DNA of 64,000 nucleotides from Martelella limonii. GTDB lineage: Bacteria > Pseudomonadota > Alphaproteobacteria > Rhizobiales > Rhizobiaceae. The stretch is from contig NZ_JABUOU010000001.1 of NCBI RefSeq assembly GCF_013344475.1, positions 930,001-994,000 of the forward strand. Reading direction: 5' to 3'. Every line of letters starts with the position of its first letter. Position 1 is the first letter of the stretch. Shown here one piece after another: positions 1-8,954 of the stretch. The position numbers were made by a program, and so were the translations under genes. Under the pieces are notes generated by a model. It saw only the letters and a list, made by a program, of their open reading frames with translations. It was not told the origin of the DNA and did no database searches.

Positions 1-347
1 CGCATGTAGATCAGATCATAAACTTCGCGCAACGCTTTGAAAATGAAGGGCCATTGTTGATCCATTGCTGGATGGGCGTCTCCCGCTCGCCCGCAGCCGC
101 CATGATCGCGGCCCTTGCGATAGCGCCTGAAATCGACGACGCCCGGCTCGCGGCATCGTTGCGCGAGGCCTCGCCTGCGGCAACGCCCAACAAGCGGCTC
201 GCAGCCCTTGGCGACGAGGCGCTGGCACGGAATGGCAGGCTGGAAGCCGCAGTGAAGTCGATCGGTCGCGGGCGCGACTGCCGCACCAACAATCCGTTCA
301 TGCTCAGCATTGACAACCTTGTCATGGAACCGTTGCGCCATAGGTAG
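1..347 (+). CDS. Protein tyrosine phosphatase-like protein, C-terminal part
   Basis: The gene is cut by the left edge: its frame is open from base 3 and ends at the stop at 345-347. The visible part has a hydrophobic strand (PLLIHC) running into HCWMGVSRS, the C-x5-R P-loop of tyrosine and dual-specificity phosphatases, followed by a helix (SPAAAMIAALAI). The Cys and Arg needed for catalysis are both present. About 114 residues are visible; the general-acid loop would be upstream and is not seen. It most likely dephosphorylates a protein or small phosphoester in the cytoplasm. Substrate is unknown. The next gene starts 44 bases downstream on the same strand. Confidence 0.75.
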   Translation, partial: HVDQIINFAQRFENEGPLLIHCWMGVSRSPAAAMIAALAIAPEIDDARLAASLREASPAATPNKRLAALGDEALARNGRLEAAVKSIGRGRDCRTNNPFMLSIDNLVMEPLRHR

Positions 348-391
348 AGTATCCGTAACATTCCAAGCATGAACGACAGAAGGAAGAATTG

Positions 392-1375
392 ATGGATTCG
401 CTAGAGAAGCAAGCCAGTGATCTTTTCAATGCATCGAGCGATCTTGCCGATGCGATCATCGCACTGGTGGTGACCTACGCCTTCTCGGCGATCGGAGCCA
501 TTGTCCTGCTTATCGTCGGCTGGATCCTCGCAGCGCTGGCGCAGCGTTACGTCAAATCGCTGTTCATGAAGATCGACAATGTCGACAAGACGCTTGCCGG
601 CTTCTTCGGGGCGATTGCCCGTTATGGCATCCTGACGATCGTGCTGGTGATGGTTCTTGGTCAGTTCGGCGTCAAGACCGCGTCGATCCTCGCTGCCCTC
701 GGCGGCGCCGCCCTTGCCATCGGCCTTGCGCTTCAGGGCACGCTGCAGAACATCGCGGCCGGGATCATGCTTCTGGTGCTGCGTCCCTTCAAGGTCGGCG
801 AATATATCTCGACGGGCTCGATTGACGGCACGGTGCTCGAAGTCGGCCTGTTTGCGACCGAACTCAAGACAGTAGACGGTCTCTATCGTCTTGCTCCCAA
901 TTCGACGCTCTGGAACGTCTCGATCACCAACTACTCGCGCGTGACCCAGCGCATGCACGAACTGGCGATCGGCATCGGCTATGACGACGACATGAAGCAG
1001 GCGCTCGACATCCTGATCGACCTTGCCAAGACCAACGAGAACGTCCTGTCCGACCCTGAGCCCTACGCCTTCGTCAAGGAGCTTGGCGACAGCGCGGTCG
1101 TGATTGCCATTCGTTACTGGGTGCCGGGTTCCCTGTGGTGGAAGACCACCCATGTGATGACGCGCGACGCGAAGCTTGCCTTCGACGAAGCCGGCATCTC
1201 CATCCCGTTCCCGCAGATGACGCTTTCGGCACTCGACGACGACGGATTGCCGCTGAACGGCGAAAAGGCCAAGAAGGTTGAAAAAGCTGAAGACGGCAAG
1301 AATGTCAAAAAGGGTGAAAATGCCGGTCGCTCCGTAGACGGTGCCGACAGCGACGTGACGGAAGCCAAACAGTGA
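392..1375 (+). CDS. MscS-family mechanosensitive ion channel
   Basis: This is a small-conductance mechanosensitive channel of the inner membrane, which releases solutes on hypo-osmotic shock. It has three N-terminal hydrophobic segments. The last contains the Gly/Ala-rich pore helix typical of MscS (GGAALAIGLALQGTLQN, about residue 103 onward), followed by LRPFKVGEYI and a soluble beta domain. Length (327 residues) is close to E. coli MscS (286) plus a tail. ATG at 392 is preferred because AGGAAG lies at 381-386; a TTG at 389 is also in frame. The last 40 or so residues are a highly charged Lys/Glu/Asp-rich tail (EKAKKVEKAEDGK), unusual for MscS. Its stop overlaps the GTG start of the MOSC gene. 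Confidence 0.93.
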   Translation: MDSLEKQASDLFNASSDLADAIIALVVTYAFSAIGAIVLLIVGWILAALAQRYVKSLFMKIDNVDKTLAGFFGAIARYGILTIVLVMVLGQFGVKTASILAALGGAALAIGLALQGTLQNIAAGIMLLVLRPFKVGEYISTGSIDGTVLEVGLFATELKTVDGLYRLAPNSTLWNVSITNYSRVTQRMHELAIGIGYDDDMKQALDILIDLAKTNENVLSDPEPYAFVKELGDSAVVIAIRYWVPGSLWWKTTHVMTRDAKLAFDEAGISIPFPQMTLSALDDDGLPLNGEKAKKVEKAEDGKNVKKGENAGRSVDGADSDVTEAKQ

Positions 1376-2220
1376 AGGTGTCCGGGCTCACCATCTACCC
1401 GATGAAAAGCGCGCGCGGCATCGCGCTCGACGCCTCCGACTGCGGTCCCACCGGGCTGTCGGGCGATCGCCGCGCGATCCTTGCAAACCCGGACGGAAGC
1501 TTCATCAGCCAGCGCGAACTGCCGGCACTTGCCCGCCTCTCCGCCCGCGCGGAACAAGGCGGGCTGCGCCTTTCGCTCGAAGGAAAAGACGACATCGTGA
1601 CCGGGCCGTCTTCGCAGGACCGGTTCTCCGTGACCGTCTGGCGCGATACTGTGGATGCGGCGGCCAGCACCGGCGATGCCGATGCAACGCTTTCGGACTG
1701 GCTCGACCGGCCGGTGCGCCTTGCCTTTTTCGACGCGGGCGCACGCCGGATCGCCAGCACGGACTGGGTCGGCGATGAAACGCCCGTGACGTTTTCAGAC
1801 GGCTTCCAGATCCTCGTCACCACCACAGCATCGCTTGCAGCACTCAATGAGGATCTGAAGGCCAATGGCTCCGCGACTGTCGGCATGGAGCGGTTTCGAC
1901 CGAATATCGTCATCGATGGCGCCGAAGCCTGGGCCGAGGATGATTGGGCGGCAATCGAGATTGCCGGCATCACCTTCGATCTCGTCAAACCCTGCACCCG
2001 CTGCATCATGACCACGCAAGACCAGTCGACCGGCTCCCGCGAGGTTGCCAATCCCCTGCCGGCCCTGGCGCGGCTCAGAATGTCTGCAGATCGGCGGGTA
2101 CCCGGCGTGCTGTTTGGCTGGAATGCAGTGCCGCGCGGAGATGGCGTCGTGCGCGTCGGCGATACGGTGAAGGTGATCGCCACGAAAAAGGAACGCTGGC
2201 CGCTGAAGAAGCGGTCCTAG
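1372..2220 (+). CDS. MOSC domain-containing protein
   Basis: Member of the MOSC family related to mARC/YcbX, which bind molybdenum cofactor through a conserved Cys and reduce N-hydroxylated compounds. The N-terminal half is the MOSC_N beta-barrel (IYPMKSARGIAL). The C-terminal half carries the motif KPCTRCIMTTQD with cysteines near residues 208 and 211, matching the cofactor-binding Cys region. The gene starts with GTG, sharing GTGA with the mscS stop and preceded by GGAAG, so translation is probably coupled. Unlike E. coli YcbX (about 369 residues) there is no C-terminal ferredoxin domain, so electrons must come from a separate partner. Confidence 0.88.
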   Translation: MKVSGLTIYPMKSARGIALDASDCGPTGLSGDRRAILANPDGSFISQRELPALARLSARAEQGGLRLSLEGKDDIVTGPSSQDRFSVTVWRDTVDAAASTGDADATLSDWLDRPVRLAFFDAGARRIASTDWVGDETPVTFSDGFQILVTTTASLAALNEDLKANGSATVGMERFRPNIVIDGAEAWAEDDWAAIEIAGITFDLVKPCTRCIMTTQDQSTGSREVANPLPALARLRMSADRRVPGVLFGWNAVPRGDGVVRVGDTVKVIATKKERWPLKKRS

Positions 2221-2431
2221 AACAGTGTCAGGCGAAGCGGCCACCGGGTCGCCGCCCGCAACTGCAGCGACAAAAAAAATGATAGCGGTTCCCTCTTTTT
2301 GCGAAATCAGGACCGCTTAAGGCTTTTCGGATATAAGGGATCCCCCGACGTTCTGATATAGACGCCGGGTCAGATGGAAATCGAGCAGCGGCGCCTTTCC
2401 GCCGAACCTGCTCCTGAGGGCAGCAGGTCAC

Positions 2432-2980
2432 ATGGCGCATTTTCTGGCAGATTCGATTTCCCATATGGAGCCCTATCTTCATCACTACGGACTGATTGCG
2501 CTGTTCGTGCTCATCGCGCTCGAATCGATCGGTGCGCCAGTGCCGGGCGAAAGCGCCCTGATCGGCGCGTCGCTGCTGGCGGCAGACGGACAGTTGCCGA
2601 TCGCGGGGATCTTTGCCGTCGTGGTCTGCGCCGCCGTCGTCGGCGACAGCACCGGCTATCTTATCGGGCGGTTCGGCGGCCGCACCCTGATCAACCGCTA
2701 CGGCCGCTATGTCGGCATGACAGAAGCCCGCCAGGCCTGGATCGAGGGGCTTTACGAAAAGCGCGGCGCCTGGGTCGTCGTCGGTGCCCGGTTCGTCGTT
2801 GTCCTCAGGCAGCTGAACGGCATCGCCGCGGGATCGATGGGCATGCGCTGGCCGCCCTTTCTCGCAGCCAACATTGCAGGCGCGCTGCTCTGGGCAACGG
2901 TCTGGACGCTTGGCCCCTACATGTTTGCGGGTGTCATCGGCAACTGGCTCCACCTCGACCTTGGCGGCCACGGTGGCTGA
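2432..2980 (+). CDS. DedA family membrane protein
   Basis: Integral inner-membrane protein of the DedA/SNARE-associated (VTT) family, implicated in undecaprenyl-phosphate or phospholipid flipping and membrane homeostasis. The N-terminal re-entrant segment has the family's E-S-x-G-x-P-x-P-G-E signature (ALESIGAPVPGES). The second conserved region is RFVVVLRQLNGIAAGSMGM, with the Arg pair and G-x-x-AG of the family. Length 182 residues is slightly shorter than the usual 200. The start is preceded by CAGG only four bases upstream and by GAGGG 12 bases upstream. Both sit in a small inverted repeat (CCTGCT...AGCAGG), so the ribosome site could be partly occluded. Confidence 0.9.
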   Translation: MAHFLADSISHMEPYLHHYGLIALFVLIALESIGAPVPGESALIGASLLAADGQLPIAGIFAVVVCAAVVGDSTGYLIGRFGGRTLINRYGRYVGMTEARQAWIEGLYEKRGAWVVVGARFVVVLRQLNGIAAGSMGMRWPPFLAANIAGALLWATVWTLGPYMFAGVIGNWLHLDLGGHGG

Positions 2981-3094
2981 TACGGCGGATCAGCCGTGAA
3001 AAGGCGCAGCCGCTGCTTGCGCGCGCTGCAGGAGTATCCGATATTCATTGCAACGGCCCGCCGTCAAAGCGCGGGCTTCCTCAGGAGGGACCAT

Positions 3095-3451
3095 ATGATC
3101 GCCCACATTCGCTTCGCATTTCCGCTCGCCGCAGTTCTGGCCCTGTCCGCCTGCCAGTCGACGACGCCGGAAACGCCGTTGGAAGAGCTGCTCGACCAGG
3201 GCTCACGCGCTGCCTATGGTGCAGCGAACTGCCAGGAATACGGCGGGCTGCGTGCGAGCCGCCGGCTGAACGACGCGGCCGACGCCACCTATGCCAAGGC
3301 GCGCCAGATGGGCGCGACCGGTGCGGATATCCAGGCTTCGAAGATCCGCGCCAGCCAGCAGGCCCAGCAATGGCAGACGCTTTATGGCAATCGCGGCACT
3401 TGCAACCGTCTGCTGCAGTTCCCCGAAGGTTACACTCCGCCGACTCCGTGA
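3095..3451 (+). CDS. Small lipoprotein, unknown function
   Basis: Predicted lipoprotein of 118 residues. The N-terminus is a typical lipoprotein signal peptide (MIAHIRFAFPLAAVLALSAC) with the lipobox LSAC and Cys at residue 20. ATG at 3095 is chosen because AGGAGGG lies seven bases upstream; an in-frame start at 2996 would add residues before the signal. Mature region is rich in Ala, Gln and Arg and has two further cysteines (AANCQEY and GTCNRLL) that could form a disulfide. No recognised domain. It stands alone and ends just before a strong terminator. Confidence 0.8.
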   Translation: MIAHIRFAFPLAAVLALSACQSTTPETPLEELLDQGSRAAYGAANCQEYGGLRASRRLNDAADATYAKARQMGATGADIQASKIRASQQAQQWQTLYGNRGTCNRLLQFPEGYTPPTP

Positions 3452-3474
3452 TCTGGGACCCCGTTCGAATGAGC

Positions 3475-3511
3475 AAAAGCCGGGCGCAGCAAGCGCCCGG
3501 CTTTCTTTTTT
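3475..3511. terminator. Bidirectional rho-independent terminator
   Basis: A perfect 9-bp stem GCCGGGCGC/GCGCCCGGC (3479-3487 and 3493-3501) with loop AGCAA is followed on the plus strand by TTTCTTTTTT and on the minus strand by TTTTGC. It sits between the convergent lipoprotein and aldehyde dehydrogenase genes and can serve both. Confidence 0.9.
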
Positions 3512-3591
3512 CTACTCCAGCCATTGCAGCAGGCAAGGCGTCAAAACCGGCCGCGGCAACCTCTGCAGAAGGCGCCGCAGCCGAAGGCTTG

Positions 3592-4971
3592 CTAGGATGC
3601 GATCTTGATCGACTTGACGTTGACGAATTCCTTGATGCCCTCCGGGCCGTGCTCGCGGCCATAACCGGAATCCTTCACACCGCCGAACGGCAGGTTGGGC
3701 GTTGCCACGTCGAAGGTGTTGATAAAGATCATGCCCGTGTCGAACTCTGTTGCGGCGAGCTTGCGGGCCCTTTCGACGTCGCGGCTGAAGATGCCGCCGC
3801 CAAGGCCATAGCGGCTGTCATTGGCAATGCGCATGGCATCCTTGTCGTCTTTTGCCTTGATGATCGAAGCGGCGGGGCCGAACAATTCGTCATCATACGC
3901 CGGCTGGCCGGGCGCGACATCGGCGAGAACGGTCGCGGGATAGAACCAGCCCTTGCGGTCCGGAACCTCGCCGCCGACGACCACCCGCGCGCCCTTCGAC
4001 ACGCTTTCGGTGACCTGCTCATGGAGCTTGTCGCGCTGTGCCTTGCTCACCATCGGCCCAAGCTTGGTATCTTTGGCATTCGGATCGCCGGGCTCGATTG
4101 CGGCAAAGGCCTCGGCGTAGGCCTTCACAAACGCGTCGTAGTTTCGCTCCGTCACGATGAAGCGCTTCGCGTTCACGCAGGTCTGGCCGTTATTGTAGAT
4201 CCGTCCGGCAACGCAGGTCTTGACCGCAAGGTCGAGATCGGCGTCGTCAAACACCATGTAGGCGTCGTTCGAGCCAAGCTCGAGCACCGTCTTCTTGACC
4301 TGCTCGCCGGCAATGGCTGCGACCGCGCGGCCGGCCTTGTCGGAACCGGTCAGCGTGACGCCACGCACCAGCTTGTTCTCGATCACCGCGTTGGACTGAT
4401 CATGCGAGATCAGAAGGACACCGAAGAGCCCCTTCGGGAGGCCGGCACTTTCATAGAGATCGCGCAGAAACAGGCCGCTGCCGGTGCAGTTTTCGGCGTG
4501 TTTCAGCAGGACGCCATTGCCTGCCATCAGGCTTGAGATCGAATAGCGCACCGCCTGATAGGCGGGGAAATTCCAGGGCTGGATCCCGTAGACCACGCCG
4601 ATCGGCGCATGGGCGACATAGGCCTTCGCCCCGTCCACCTCGCGCTCCTCGTCGGCGAGCACCTCAGGTCCATGTTTGGCTGTATAATCGCAGATCGCAG
4701 CGCAGAGTTCGACTTCATTGCGGCTGTCGCCGATCAGCTTGCCAACCTCGTCGGTCATCAGCTGAGCGAATTCTTCCTTGCGGTCACGCAGCGCCTTTGC
4801 AATCGCCGAGATCACCTTTGCCCGTTCGTCCAGGCTCTTCAGACGCCACTCCAGATAGGCTTCATGGCTTGCTTCCACCACGGCCTTCGCCTCGGCGTCG
4901 CTCATGTAATCATATGTGTCGATGACGTCTTCGGTCAGAGGGTTGATCGTCTTAAGCTGTTTGTCACTCAT
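3592..4971 (-). CDS. NAD(P)-dependent succinate-semialdehyde dehydrogenase-type aldehyde dehydrogenase
   Basis: Aldehyde dehydrogenase superfamily enzyme, 459 residues, closest in motif style to the Sad/YneI succinate-semialdehyde dehydrogenases. Seen: the PWNFP segment around residue 133, the general-base glutamate in VLELGSND (Glu231) and the nucleophilic cysteine in NNGQTCVNAKR (Cys265). The ELGSNDAY..DDADLD stretch is typical of the succinate-semialdehyde group. Its start overlaps the stop of the upstream MBL-like gene (ATGA at 4968-4971), so the two are cotranscribed. In this setting it may oxidise an aldehyde released by the neighbouring catabolic island; the actual substrate is inference. 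Confidence 0.9.
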   Translation of the reverse strand: MSDKQLKTINPLTEDVIDTYDYMSDAEAKAVVEASHEAYLEWRLKSLDERAKVISAIAKALRDRKEEFAQLMTDEVGKLIGDSRNEVELCAAICDYTAKHGPEVLADEEREVDGAKAYVAHAPIGVVYGIQPWNFPAYQAVRYSISSLMAGNGVLLKHAENCTGSGLFLRDLYESAGLPKGLFGVLLISHDQSNAVIENKLVRGVTLTGSDKAGRAVAAIAGEQVKKTVLELGSNDAYMVFDDADLDLAVKTCVAGRIYNNGQTCVNAKRFIVTERNYDAFVKAYAEAFAAIEPGDPNAKDTKLGPMVSKAQRDKLHEQVTESVSKGARVVVGGEVPDRKGWFYPATVLADVAPGQPAYDDELFGPAASIIKAKDDKDAMRIANDSRYGLGGGIFSRDVERARKLAATEFDTGMIFINTFDVATPNLPFGGVKDSGYGREHGPEGIKEFVNVKSIKIAS

Positions 4972-5828
4972 GGGTGTGCATCCTTCCCTAGTTCAGGTTT
5001 ATTACGGCTTCGGCCGGATGAGCCGTTTGCCGCACGGTGTTTTTCGAGTTTGCTTTCGATGTCCGCGAGGGCAGCATGGATTTCTTTGCGCCAGCCAACT
5101 TCCGGCAGACGCCTGATGGCAGAGTGCGCCGCGCAGACGATGCGCGTTTCGGACCAGTTCTCTGCGAGCGCCCTCGCCCAGCCGGAAAACGCATCGGCAG
5201 CGCCCGCCCGTGGCTGGAGCGCCTTCGGAAGCATGGGATGAAACTTCAGCCGCGATTGCGGCAGGAGCCGACCCAGAAAACCGGGCGCGGCGATGACGTT
5301 GAGCGTGTCATCGACATGCACGATGGCGCTGCGCTCATGGCGGACCAAGACGGATCCGGCGTGCACGTCATCGTCATCGGTCACAAGGTCCACTCCGTCT
5401 GGGCGGGTGAAGGCGAGGTCTTCAGAAAATGCGGCCTGGGTTTCCGCGTCCTCGATAACCTGGCTGTCCCAGGGCAGGTCGCTATCCTGTTGCCGATGCC
5501 GGCGGGTGCCGATCAGGCGCGCATGAGGCGCCATTTCGTGGCCGGAGCGGCAATGCAGCGTATGAAACGGGTGGACATTGATGATTGCCTCGATCGCCCT
5601 GCCCCCATCGGTCAACTGCAGCAGCTCTCCCCGCTGCGTGTCGTCCAGCGCGCAGCTGTCGATCATGATGAAACGACCGTTGGCGCGCCTCACCAGCGAC
5701 ATGTGCGTGCCGATGTCGACGATCTTCGCGATTCTGAAGGAGCCGCGAAAATTCCAGAAGTCCGATGATAGCTGCATGCTCAAAACAATCGTCCGTTCGA
5801 AACCTTGATGGTCCAGACTAAAGGTCAT
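4968..5828 (-). CDS. Divergent metallo-beta-lactamase-fold-like protein
   Basis: Soluble protein of 286 residues. The N-terminal part (SMQLSSDFWNFRGSFR...IGTHMSLVRRANGRFIMIDS) resembles the opening beta-sandwich of MBL-fold hydrolases. NVHPFHTLHC occupies the place of the HxHxDH metal motif, with H-x-x-H-x-x-H but no canonical Asp-His. A later HVDDTLNVIAAPGFLGRL is compatible with the second half of the fold. I call it MBL-like with caution; it could be a non-enzymatic relative. ATG at 5828 has GAGGG upstream; an internal Met at 5777 is an alternative. It forms a two-gene operon with the downstream aldehyde dehydrogenase (4-base overlap). Confidence 0.6.
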   Translation of the reverse strand: MTFSLDHQGFERTIVLSMQLSSDFWNFRGSFRIAKIVDIGTHMSLVRRANGRFIMIDSCALDDTQRGELLQLTDGGRAIEAIINVHPFHTLHCRSGHEMAPHARLIGTRRHRQQDSDLPWDSQVIEDAETQAAFSEDLAFTRPDGVDLVTDDDDVHAGSVLVRHERSAIVHVDDTLNVIAAPGFLGRLLPQSRLKFHPMLPKALQPRAGAADAFSGWARALAENWSETRIVCAAHSAIRRLPEVGWRKEIHAALADIESKLEKHRAANGSSGRSRNKPELGKDAHP

Positions 5829-5983
5829 GGGCCCTCGTTTGGTTCCTTTTCAAACGAACAACTTTGATCAACTTGTCTGCCGGAAGCGGCATGCGATCGG
5901 CCCGGGAGACCTGTCAGACAAAGACGTTGCGCCGCTCCCGGCCTGCGTCAATTTCGCGCAGCACCGGGATGCACTTCAACAGA

Positions 5984-7297
5984 TCAGAGCCGCGCGAGGA
6001 AGGTCGCGATGCCTGGGATGAGAACGATCAGACCCAGCGATGCGATCATCGCGCCGACGAATGGCAGCGCGCCCCTGAAGATGTCGGAGATTTTCAGGTC
6101 GGGATCGTTCATCGCCGATTTGATGACATAGACCGAAAGGCCGAATGGCGGCGTCAGGAGACCGATTTCCACCGACACGACGGTGAGCACACCGAACCAG
6201 ATCAGGTCGAAGCCCGCCGCTTCGGCCACCGGCAGGGCGATCGGCAGCAGGATCAGCATGATCGAGATCGAATCGATCAGACAGCCGAGCGCGATGATCA
6301 GCAGCAGATAGAGCACCAGAAAGCCCCAGGGGCCCACCGGTCCATCCAGCATCACTTCCGCCAGGAAGCGCGGCACGCCGGAAAGCGCCAGCATGCGGCT
6401 GAAAAAGGTGGCGGCGAGGATCAGGAACAGGACGGAGACGGTGATCTGGCCGGTTTCGACCAGAAGGTTCCAGAAACTGCGCCAAGAGAGCGACCGGCGC
6501 AGCAGTGCGATTGCAAGCGCACCGAGCGCGCCCGCAGCGCCAGCTTCCGTAGGATTGAGGAAGCCGCCGTAAAGCCCGCCCAGTACCAGCACCATCAGAA
6601 ACACGATCGGAACGGCCTTGCGCAGCAACGCGCCCCAGCCGAGCGTATCCTCCGTTTCGCTCTCCTTCTCGCCGGTAAAGACGAAGCCGGGTGAAAAGCG
6701 TGCGAGCAGGAAGATCGTCACCGAGAAGGCGAAGGCGAGCAGCATGCCCGGGCCGACGCCCGCCAGAAACATGCGGCCGACCGATTCCTCGGCAAGCACC
6801 GCATAGACGATCATCAGGAGCGACGGCGGGATCAGCATGCCGAGAACGGACGATCCGGCCACGACGCCGGTCGCGAATTTCCTGGTATAGCCATGACGGG
6901 TCATCTCGGGCACGGCGACGCGGGAAAACACCGTTGCCGAGGCAATCGAGACGCCGGTGATCGCCGCAAACACCGCATTCGCAAAGACGGTGGCGATGCC
7001 GAGCCCGGCGGTGATCCGGCCAAGCAGGCGCTGGAAAACGTCGAACGTGTCCTTCCCCACCTTGGAGACGGTCACCAGGAGGCCCATCAAAACGAATAGC
7101 GGCACGATGGCGTAGAGATACTCCCGAAGCGAATTGTTGGCTGCCGCCCCCAGCATCCGCATCGACACAGGTTCACCGCGGATGGCGGCGACGCCTGCGA
7201 AGGAGACGGCGAGCATGGCAACGCCGATCGGCATGCCGAGATAGATCAGGACGAGGAGGCCGGCGATCGCCAGTCCGCCGATTTCAAGCGGGCTCAT
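5984..7297 (-). CDS. TRAP transporter large permease (DctM type)
   Basis: Large membrane subunit of a tripartite ATP-independent periplasmic transporter, 437 residues with about 12 hydrophobic segments. It moves the substrate with a sodium gradient. Family signatures seen: GMPIGVAMLAVS near the start, IVPLFVLMG, and SSVLGMLIPPSLLMIVY, the typical IPPS element. ATG at 7297 is used because the protein then starts with the usual MSPLEIG-type amphipathic end and the start overlaps the dctQ stop by 14 bases. It is the last TRAP gene of the leftward catabolic run. Confidence 0.93.
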   Translation of the reverse strand: MSPLEIGGLAIAGLLVLIYLGMPIGVAMLAVSFAGVAAIRGEPVSMRMLGAAANNSLREYLYAIVPLFVLMGLLVTVSKVGKDTFDVFQRLLGRITAGLGIATVFANAVFAAITGVSIASATVFSRVAVPEMTRHGYTRKFATGVVAGSSVLGMLIPPSLLMIVYAVLAEESVGRMFLAGVGPGMLLAFAFSVTIFLLARFSPGFVFTGEKESETEDTLGWGALLRKAVPIVFLMVLVLGGLYGGFLNPTEAGAAGALGALAIALLRRSLSWRSFWNLLVETGQITVSVLFLILAATFFSRMLALSGVPRFLAEVMLDGPVGPWGFLVLYLLLIIALGCLIDSISIMLILLPIALPVAEAAGFDLIWFGVLTVVSVEIGLLTPPFGLSVYVIKSAMNDPDLKISDIFRGALPFVGAMIASLGLIVLIPGIATFLARL

Positions 7298-7862
7298 GAG
7301 GGGCCTCATGTTTTCTGGCAGCGGACCGCAGATCGCGGACCGCCTGCACAAGGAATTCCAGCGCGGCAACCGTGACGCCAAGCAGGATGAAGACGCGGAA
7401 CGGCCATGTCGGCAGCGTTGCGATCCCCACCACGCCGATGAATTCTCCCGCGTTCCAGTCCTTCTCAAGGATGGCCAAGGTGGACCAGGCGATGCCGCCG
7501 ATCACGGCAGCGCCGGTCAGGTTGAAGAACGCCGACAACAGTGCGCCGGCGCGGGGATACTTGAGCCTGAACTGCGGATAGAAGATCTCGGTGCGCGCCA
7601 GCCGGTCGGCTTTCACCGTACTGCCGAGCTGCAGAGAAACGATCATCACGAGAAGCAGCGCGCCGAGTTCCGAAATCAGCGGCAGCGAGGAGCCGGCGCC
7701 GTTTCGAACCACGATATCGGCCGTGATGATCAGCATCAGGCCAAGGATCAGGGCCGTGCCGAGGGCTGCAAGCCCATCGACGAGGCCCTGCCACAGCCGC
7801 GCTGCCGTTCCGCCCTGCCCGCCATCATGGCGGGCAGTATCCTGTTCAGGCTGTGGGGCCAT
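7284..7862 (-). CDS. TRAP transporter small permease (DctQ type)
   Basis: Small membrane subunit of the same TRAP system, 192 residues, with four hydrophobic segments starting at LVDGLAALGTALILGLMLIIT and the family's ELGALLLVMIVSLQLGSTVKADRL region (E-x-x-x-LL ... A-D-R-L). An N-terminal 25-residue hydrophilic extension (APQPEQDTARHDGGQ) precedes the first helix. ATG at 7862 lies one base after the dctP stop, so translation is coupled. Interacts with DctM. Confidence 0.9.
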   Translation of the reverse strand: MAPQPEQDTARHDGGQGGTAARLWQGLVDGLAALGTALILGLMLIITADIVVRNGAGSSLPLISELGALLLVMIVSLQLGSTVKADRLARTEIFYPQFRLKYPRAGALLSAFFNLTGAAVIGGIAWSTLAILEKDWNAGEFIGVVGIATLPTWPFRVFILLGVTVAALEFLVQAVRDLRSAARKHEAPHEPA

Positions 7863-7863
7863 G

Positions 7864-8931
7864 TTACTGCTTGTCCCAGTCGCGCACAGGGGTTTCACCG
7901 GCATCGCGCAGGCCCTGCATGTAGGCAGACAGCATTTCCTGAGCGGCAGGTCCCTGGCTTTCGGCCCATTCGCCGGCGAGGTCCGGCAGCAGCGCCACCC
8001 AGGCCTCGCGCTGGTCGGCGGGCATCTCCACCAGCGTCACCGGCGGGTTCTGATCCTTGCCGAGCTCGACCATGTCGAGAAGCGCCTGCTCGTGGCCTTC
8101 GAGAAGCTGGGTGCCGTGGGCATCGGTGTAATATTTGCCGGCTTCCAGCATGGCGTCCTGCACTTCCTCCGGAAGCGTGTCCCAGACATCGCGGTTGATG
8201 GCGATCGCGCCCGAGAAGGCAACGGCTGCATCGAAGCGATTGAGATACGGCGCGACTTCATAGAGCTTGGCGGGCTTGGCGCCGAGCGCCAGCGTCAGCA
8301 CGCCATCGGAAACACCGGTCTGGATATCGGTGTAGAAAGTCGTCAGCGCTCCATCGACGGCATTTGCGCCCGTGCCGCGCAGCCAGGTGCCGAGCACGCC
8401 GGGGGCGGAAATCTTCATGCCGTTGATATCCTCGATGCTCTCGATCGGCTCCTTGGTGTAGATGTCGTACATGTCGGTTCCGGTCAGCCCCAGCACCTTC
8501 AGATTGTACTGTTCCCACTCTTCCCTAAGCGCCTCGTTGTTCTCCATCAGATCCTGCATCACGGTCAGCATGACCTTCGGATTGGCAGTCGAGAACGGTG
8601 CATAGCTCGACAGCTGGCTGAGCGGCAGCTTGGCTGGCTCGAGCATGGAGAACACCCAGCCGACATCGGTGATGCCTTCCTCGACGGAAGAGAGCGTCGC
8701 ATTCGCCTTGTAGAGCGTGCCGCCAAAGGCTTCGTTCCAGTTGATCTCGTAATCGCCGGTCTCGGCAAGAATCTCATCGGTCTTTGCCATGAAATGGGTC
8801 TGCATCATGCCGACCCACGGAATGACCGTCGGATGGCTGGATGCAATGGTGAGATCGATGATCTCCTGTGCGAAGAGCGAAGAAGGCATCACGACAATCG
8901 CTGCCGCCGTCATTTTCAAGAGTTTACGCAT
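7864..8931 (-). CDS. TRAP transporter substrate-binding protein (DctP type)
   Basis: Periplasmic solute receptor of the TRAP system, 355 residues. Signal peptide MRKLLKMTAAAIVVMPSSLFAQ is followed by the mature DctP fold: the ligand-binding core includes GMKISAPGVLGTWLRGTGANAV and the canonical DIQTGVSDGVL helix region. The mature part starts IIDLTIASSHPTVIPWVG, like the clade with C4/C5 or aromatic-acid ligands, but the specificity cannot be read from sequence. Strong GGGGAGGAA ribosome site. It lies 23 bases after the YCII gene, in line with CoA-transferase and lyase genes, which suggests import of the acid that those enzymes process. Confidence 0.93.
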   Translation of the reverse strand: MRKLLKMTAAAIVVMPSSLFAQEIIDLTIASSHPTVIPWVGMMQTHFMAKTDEILAETGDYEINWNEAFGGTLYKANATLSSVEEGITDVGWVFSMLEPAKLPLSQLSSYAPFSTANPKVMLTVMQDLMENNEALREEWEQYNLKVLGLTGTDMYDIYTKEPIESIEDINGMKISAPGVLGTWLRGTGANAVDGALTTFYTDIQTGVSDGVLTLALGAKPAKLYEVAPYLNRFDAAVAFSGAIAINRDVWDTLPEEVQDAMLEAGKYYTDAHGTQLLEGHEQALLDMVELGKDQNPPVTLVEMPADQREAWVALLPDLAGEWAESQGPAAQEMLSAYMQGLRDAGETPVRDWDKQ

Positions 8932-8954
8932 TGGTTCCTCCCCAAAATATGCGT

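Noticed and set aside
2407-2427. Possible riboswitch-like hairpin at the dedA ribosome site
   Set aside because: A 6-bp stem with loop is too small and has no conserved features; left as a comment only.
2374-4536. Long plus-strand open frame of about 720 codons
   Set aside because: It runs across dedA in another frame and the complement of the aldehyde dehydrogenase, has an Arg/Pro/Ala-rich composition typical of antisense GC-rich frames, and no domain.
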